The notes beneath the pieces were generated by a model that was not told the origin of the DNA, searched no databases, and was given only the letters and a program-made list of their open reading frames with translations. The position numbers were made by a program, and so were the translations under genes. A stretch of 64,000 bases of DNA from Panagrolaimus kolymaensis. Lineage: Eukaryota; Nematoda; Chromadorea; Rhabditida; Panagrolaimidae. Positions 59,602-64,000 of this stretch are shown here, one piece after another. The DNA lies in contig JAJQJQ010000004.1 in NCBI GenBank assembly GCA_028622995.1, positions 5,270,001 to 5,334,000 on the forward strand, written 5' to 3'. Position 1 is the first letter of the stretch; the number at the start of each line of letters is the position of its first letter.

Positions 59602-60149
59602 GTCCATGCTTTGTTTGTATTGTTTTTTTACTTATTGTTTGATTTTTCTTTTGTGTTTGTTCAATTGAATTTTTACAATGTTGTTTTTAATAAACCTATT
59701 GTTATCACTTTGTGCTTCATAATTTTTGGATTTCGTCTTGTTGTATTCAGGGGAACTAAAGTTGGGTTATTTAGTGGTAATTTCTCCACACTCTAAGAAA
59801 GTATTCCAATGTAATGCCACCATACATGTGTGCCCTTTGTTCAGACTTAACATTGAATCAGTAAAACGCATTTATTATTAGCGTTGAGATAAAACCCAGG
59901 AATTCATTGGCAATCAATTTTACGCATAGCATTACAAATCATTGGCTGAAATTGTTGAGGATTATTGTTTTGTTGGAACTAAAAAAACTTCTTTGAAATC
60001 AATCTTTAATCGTTGAAGCCGTTTGTATTTCTGCAACAAAATGATTTTGTTGATTTTTTGTAAATTAACTTTCGATTAACATTTCCTATTGAAAAATTTG
60101 CATATTCATTTTTTTAAATGACGGTAATCTTTTCCCGCCACTTTTATCC
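59602..60149. other. Intergenic, no gene seen
   Basis: AT-rich spacer between GTPase copy 2 and the membrane-protein gene. Confidence 0.5.
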
Positions 60150-61931
60150 ATGTCTTCATTTTTATCATCTTTCGCCACACAAAATCATTTCGTTTGCTTC
60201 CTTCTTGAATCAATGTTTCAACTTTTGTTCATCGTTTTGATTTCAATTTTTTCAGTATCTTCCACTTCTTCTTCTCCATCTCGAGCTCAACGATACAAAT
60301 ACAATTCAACGAATTATTCACAAAAACATTTTGATTCATTCCATCAAACGACAGCAACATTTCTCACTGATAATTCGCCAATCACAAATATCAATGATTC
60401 TTCTTTGGATGATCGAAAAAATGGAACAAATGAAAGTGAAAATAATTTTGTAACAACTTCAACTAATTTCTTTGAATTTTCATCCACGACCGAAACAATA
60501 ACAAAAACTTTTTGGGAGAAAATTCCATTTTGGCTTTGGATTATTATTGGAATCGTTGTGCTTTGTTTGATCATTCTTGTAATCGTTATTATGTAAGTTG
60601 TTTTTATCTAACATTCAATCCACTAACATAAACACTTTTAGATGTTATCGAAAATGCATTTGCAAACTAAAGCTGTCAAAGAAATCCGAAGAAGATCATG
60701 ATGCAGAGAATGGAAATCATAAGAATGCTGGAAATAAAAAGGAAAACATTTATTCAATTCTCAAAAAGCATTTTCATATTAAAAAAGAAGTTAAAGAAGA
60801 TCAATCTAAAGCAAAACCGTCGATTTCAACGATTGCAAATCAATCTTCCATATTTGCTGCTGCTCCAAATTCTACGATGGTTTCTAAAGCTCTAAAAGAA
60901 ATTCATCACTTTTCATTATCTCGAAATGGATGCTTTGGTAATTCTGGTCATTTAATTGTTAGAGAAATGCAAAAGTAAGTTTGTGTGTGGGCTTTCATTG
61001 AACCAACCTAAAAACATGATGATTATGCAATATTTTTGTTTGAGATTCCTCGGATTTGTCGATTCGACTAACTTCTTATGTTTTCCATGTTTCTAACTAT
61101 CATAATTTTCAGACGTTTTCCTTACATTCAAAGTGATAAATATCAACTTAAATTGGAACTTTTCTATTGTCCAACTGATGAAATTTCTAAAGAACTAAAC
61201 AAACTTTCGTAAGTTTCTCTTTTCAATTTTTAACAATGATCAAAAGCAAATTTACTGTGTTTTTTTAGTAAAATATCTGAAGAAGAATTAAAACGTTATC
61301 GAGTTCGATTTGATGCTGATAAGAAAATTGATTGGATAGGAAAAGTAACATGGGAATATTTACGTCGTTTTGAAGCACGTCGAACTGATGCATCATTTTG
61401 TTTTGAAATAATTCATTTCGAATATATTGCTACTGATTTTTCATCGCTTTCAAAATTTTCTATTCCAATGTTATTTGTTGCTGCTTTACAACCACAATTT
61501 CCTGAAATTTATCGAAGAGAAGCATGCATGTGGTTACGGTAAGTAGCTTTGCATCTAGTGGAACTTGCTTCTTCTTTGCTTTTGATACTAATAATAATAA
61601 TAAGGATCGCTATTTATTAATAATGTTCCAAAAACATGTCCCATTTTTCAGGCGTCAAGCTTCAACTGCTCGTAAACTCAATATTCCTGCCGATCAAGAA
61701 CTCATTCCTTTTCCAATCAACATCGTCGAAACTCCTAATGTAAGGAATTCAAGGTACTTCTTTGGTGGTCCGATGAAAAACAAGGTAGCTCAAACTTCAA
61801 GAAGATCAATGAATTCATCATCAAAAAGTAAAAGATCAAGTCATCGTGGAAAAAGCAAAAACCATGGAAAGAAAGGCAAACATTCCAAGAAACATTCTAA
61901 GCATTGGTTTAAACGATTATTTAATTTGTAA
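60150..61931 (+). CDS. Type I membrane protein with basic tail (paralogue B)
   Basis: Five exons: 60150-60592, 60642-60974, 61113-61208, 61269-61538 and 61652-61931; about 473 aa, or 452 if the internal ATG at 60213 (MFQLLFIVLISIFSV, the better signal peptide) is used. A short Ser/Thr/Asn-rich ectodomain is followed by TM WIIIGIVVLCLIILVIVIM and a Cys-Lys juxtamembrane stretch. The cytoplasmic domain matches paralogue A at 15902-18185: IPMLFVAALQPQFPEIYRR, ACMWLRRQAS, PFPINIVE against PFPINILE. The matching exons are 96 and 270 nt (99 and 270 in A) with the same phases. The end is strongly basic (SKSKRSSHRGKSKNHGKKG). It sits inside the GTPase cluster. Confidence 0.8.
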
Positions 61932-62291
61932 TTTTGTTATCATTTATCTTCGACGAATAAAGATTTATTAAAACTATTTTATTTTTTGTGACACAAGCAT
62001 TTTAATAAGGTGGAAAGAAATATAATTATTCCATAACTTTCGATAATTAACGTCGAATCAAAGTTTTCGCAAGAATTTAAATTAGCGCCTTCCCAAGGTT
62101 ACTGTAAAAATGCGTTCAATTCTTTTCTCAATGAAAACTTTGTTTTATACTTTTTGTTGTTTTCTGTTTGTTGAATCTTACTTCGTTTTACTTTTGATAT
62201 TGTAATATTTTTTTGTTGCGCCACCGAGTATTTATTTGTTGTGTTGTATCTTCTTACGTAAATAATTTTTAAACTGTTCTAGATATCAAAA
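61932..62291. other. Intergenic, no gene seen
   Basis: AT-rich spacer before GTPase copy 3. Confidence 0.5.
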
Positions 62292-64000
62292 ATGTCTGAT
62301 AATCTTACCGCTTCTAAAGCTAAGGATATTAACATCCTCATCGTTGGTGAAACTGGAATCGGCAAATCTACTTGCATCAACTCCATCGCAACATATCTTA
62401 AGTATGACAACTTCAAAAAGGCATCAAATTCTCCTTTGGTAAACTTGATTCCGACTGATTTCACTTATGAGAAAGACGAAGATGGTAGTAATGAGATCAA
62501 GCGTCAAAAAATCGAAATTGGAAGGGATGCGAATGAAAGCACTCAAATTGGAAGATCTCGTACATTGAAACCGAAAGCACACGAGTTTAAAGTCAAAGGT
62601 CATATTGTTCGCATCATTGATACTCCTGGAATTAGTGATACAGAAGGTATTATTCAAGATAAGAAGAATATGCAAGAAATCATCGACTTCATTAGTGATT
62701 TGACTCATTTGAACTTGATCGTCTTCCTTATGCCGCCTAATCAATCTCGATTGACTCCTGCTTTCACCTTTTGTTTCCAAGAATTGATCATGCAATTTCA
62801 TCGAAGTGCTGCTGATAACATGGTCTTCGCCTTCACCAAATCTGCTGATTGTGGTTATAAAATAAGTCTCTTCAGTCAAAAAATTACTGGATACAAAGTA
62901 AGCTTAAAATAAAATAAACTGTTTAACATTGTCTAGTTTTTTTCAGACTGGTGAAACTTTTACCCAACTCGAACACCTTTTGGAAAATATTAGACAGCAA
63001 CAAGGTATTGATTTGCCATTGACCAAGAAGACCACTTATTCTTTTGACAACAAATCATATCGGGAACTTTGCATCATCAATTCTAATGTAAGATTTTGAA
63101 TATTGTTTTCGTTTCTAATATAGCTGTCTCTTTACAGGGCAAAAATTTTCTCAATCGAGCTCAAATGAAAGCCATCGGAAATGACTATGAAGTATCTCGA
63201 AATGAACTCAATCGGCTTATTGAACATGCTCTTCATGTCAAATCTCATGATCCTCAATCGACTGCAGTTCTCAACTACATTCGATTCATCATTCTTCGCC
63301 TTGTTGGTCCTTTGACAACGATTTCAACTTCTGTTCAACAAACTTTGGAAAAGATTAAAGAACGTGAAGCTCTTATTAAACAACATCGTGGAAATGAAGC
63401 TGAACTTGAAAAGGTTCTCTGGAAAAATATTACTATTGTTCGATATCGTATGGAAAGAGAAGCCCTCGTTTCTTGCAAAACATGTGCAACTATGGAACGT
63501 TATCATGGTGATGAACGACTTCCTTATATTGAAGCGGATCCTGATTGTTCCTATGACAATCCGTTGGTTATGATTTCTGGTGGTGATTGCATTCAAAGAA
63601 AAGATGGTAAATGGTATTGTCCTAAATGTGGTGATAATTTTAAGAAGTTAGCTACTAATAAAGTATATTATCGCTTAGAAGAAACTGAACGCAAAAAAAT
63701 GTTTCTGTTGAAAGTCGTATACAAAATGCTCGACGTGAGTTTGTTTGCTATTGTTCTTTCAATTTAAATTTAATTATATTTTTCTTTCAGAAAGAACCAG
63801 AAGTGTCGCTATTCAGATTACGGGGCTAAGCAAATTCCGTGATGAAATTATCCAAGAACGTGAAAAGATCACAAAAGCTTGTGCAAAATTTGCTGTTTAT
63901 TTGAAAACTTCTTCACTTCTTCCGTACAACGATGTTACTGAACGCTATTTGGATACTCTTATCGATGTTGAAGAAAAGAAGGTTAGTATTTTTTCTTTTA
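62292..64000 (+). CDS. Zinc-ribbon GTPase, tandem copy 3 (partial, probably damaged)
   Basis: Exons seen: 62292-62897, 62947-63087, 63138-63734 and 63791-63981; the last exon lies beyond the window. P-loop GETGIGKSTCINSIATYL, DTPGISDTEG, FAFTKSADCGYK and zinc ribbon CKTCATM/CPKCGDN are intact. Two oddities. The donor used by copies 1 and 2 is here AAA|ATAAGT, so the exon runs 36 bases on to the next GT donor (TACAAA|GTAAGC). Exon 3 goes out of frame at an A7 run near 63693-63699: with one more A the frame and the phase of the 191-nt exon 4 match the other copies; as written, exon 4 soon meets TAA. Either a pseudogene or an assembly error. Confidence 0.7.

Overview
This is a stretch of an AT-rich eukaryotic nuclear genome, almost certainly a free-living or parasitic nematode of the Rhabditida. 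The evidence is mostly 40-60 bp introns ending in T-rich TTTTAG or TTTTCAG; genes packed on both strands; acceptor-like sites (TTTTTAG) a few bases before start codons, as expected for spliced-leader trans-splicing; and nematode-type families (GYGG/NLP peptide, 10-Cys TIL inhibitors, F-box proteins, SH2-kinases). All gene models below were joined by hand from reading frame, splice sites and intron phase; exon coordinates are given so they can be checked.

Layout. 1-2.5 kb (minus): start of a HAT-repeat (SART3-like) gene and an SH2 pseudokinase. 4-10 kb (plus): canonical poly(A) polymerase and a novel protein built from three copies of one exon pair. 10.7-18.2 kb: a large secreted Cys-rich protein (minus), PGAM5 (plus), a carnitine/acylcarnitine-type mitochondrial carrier (minus) and a type I membrane protein (minus). 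18.6-22.5 kb: a secreted Ser-rich protein, an NLP-like antimicrobial peptide precursor and an F-box gene. 22.9-28.7 kb (plus): a partial PHF10 paralogue, full PHF10 (PBAF subunit) and a PPP1R21/FERRY-subunit homologue. 29.4-35.2 kb: a triple-NADAR-domain protein and an inverted, shortened copy of it, with a foldback MITE-like element between them. 35.9-38.1 kb: a UDP-glycosyltransferase with an antisense tRNA-Leu in one intron. 39-43.6 kb: a basic PPPY-containing protein, an F-box-like gene and a claudin-like four-TM protein. 43.8-49 kb: tandem segmental duplication of a unit made of a TIL protease inhibitor, a tRNA-like Pol III element and a small orphan protein. 51-54 kb: an F-box protein and a stand-alone HDAC6-type ZnF-UBP protein. 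54.7-64 kb: three tandem GTPases with a C-terminal zinc ribbon, the last cut by the window edge, interrupted by a type I membrane protein paralogous to the one at 16-18 kb.

How it fits together. The left half carries conserved single-copy housekeeping genes (mRNA polyadenylation, chromatin, endosomal mRNA transport, mitochondrial functions). The right half (29-64 kb) is a rapidly duplicating accessory region. The most unusual items are the triple-NADAR gene and its inverted copy, whose exons 4-6 stay nearly identical while the flanking exons diverge; the zinc-ribbon GTPase cluster; and the small RNA-like elements with long terminal stems, internal A/B-box-like motifs and 3' T-runs.
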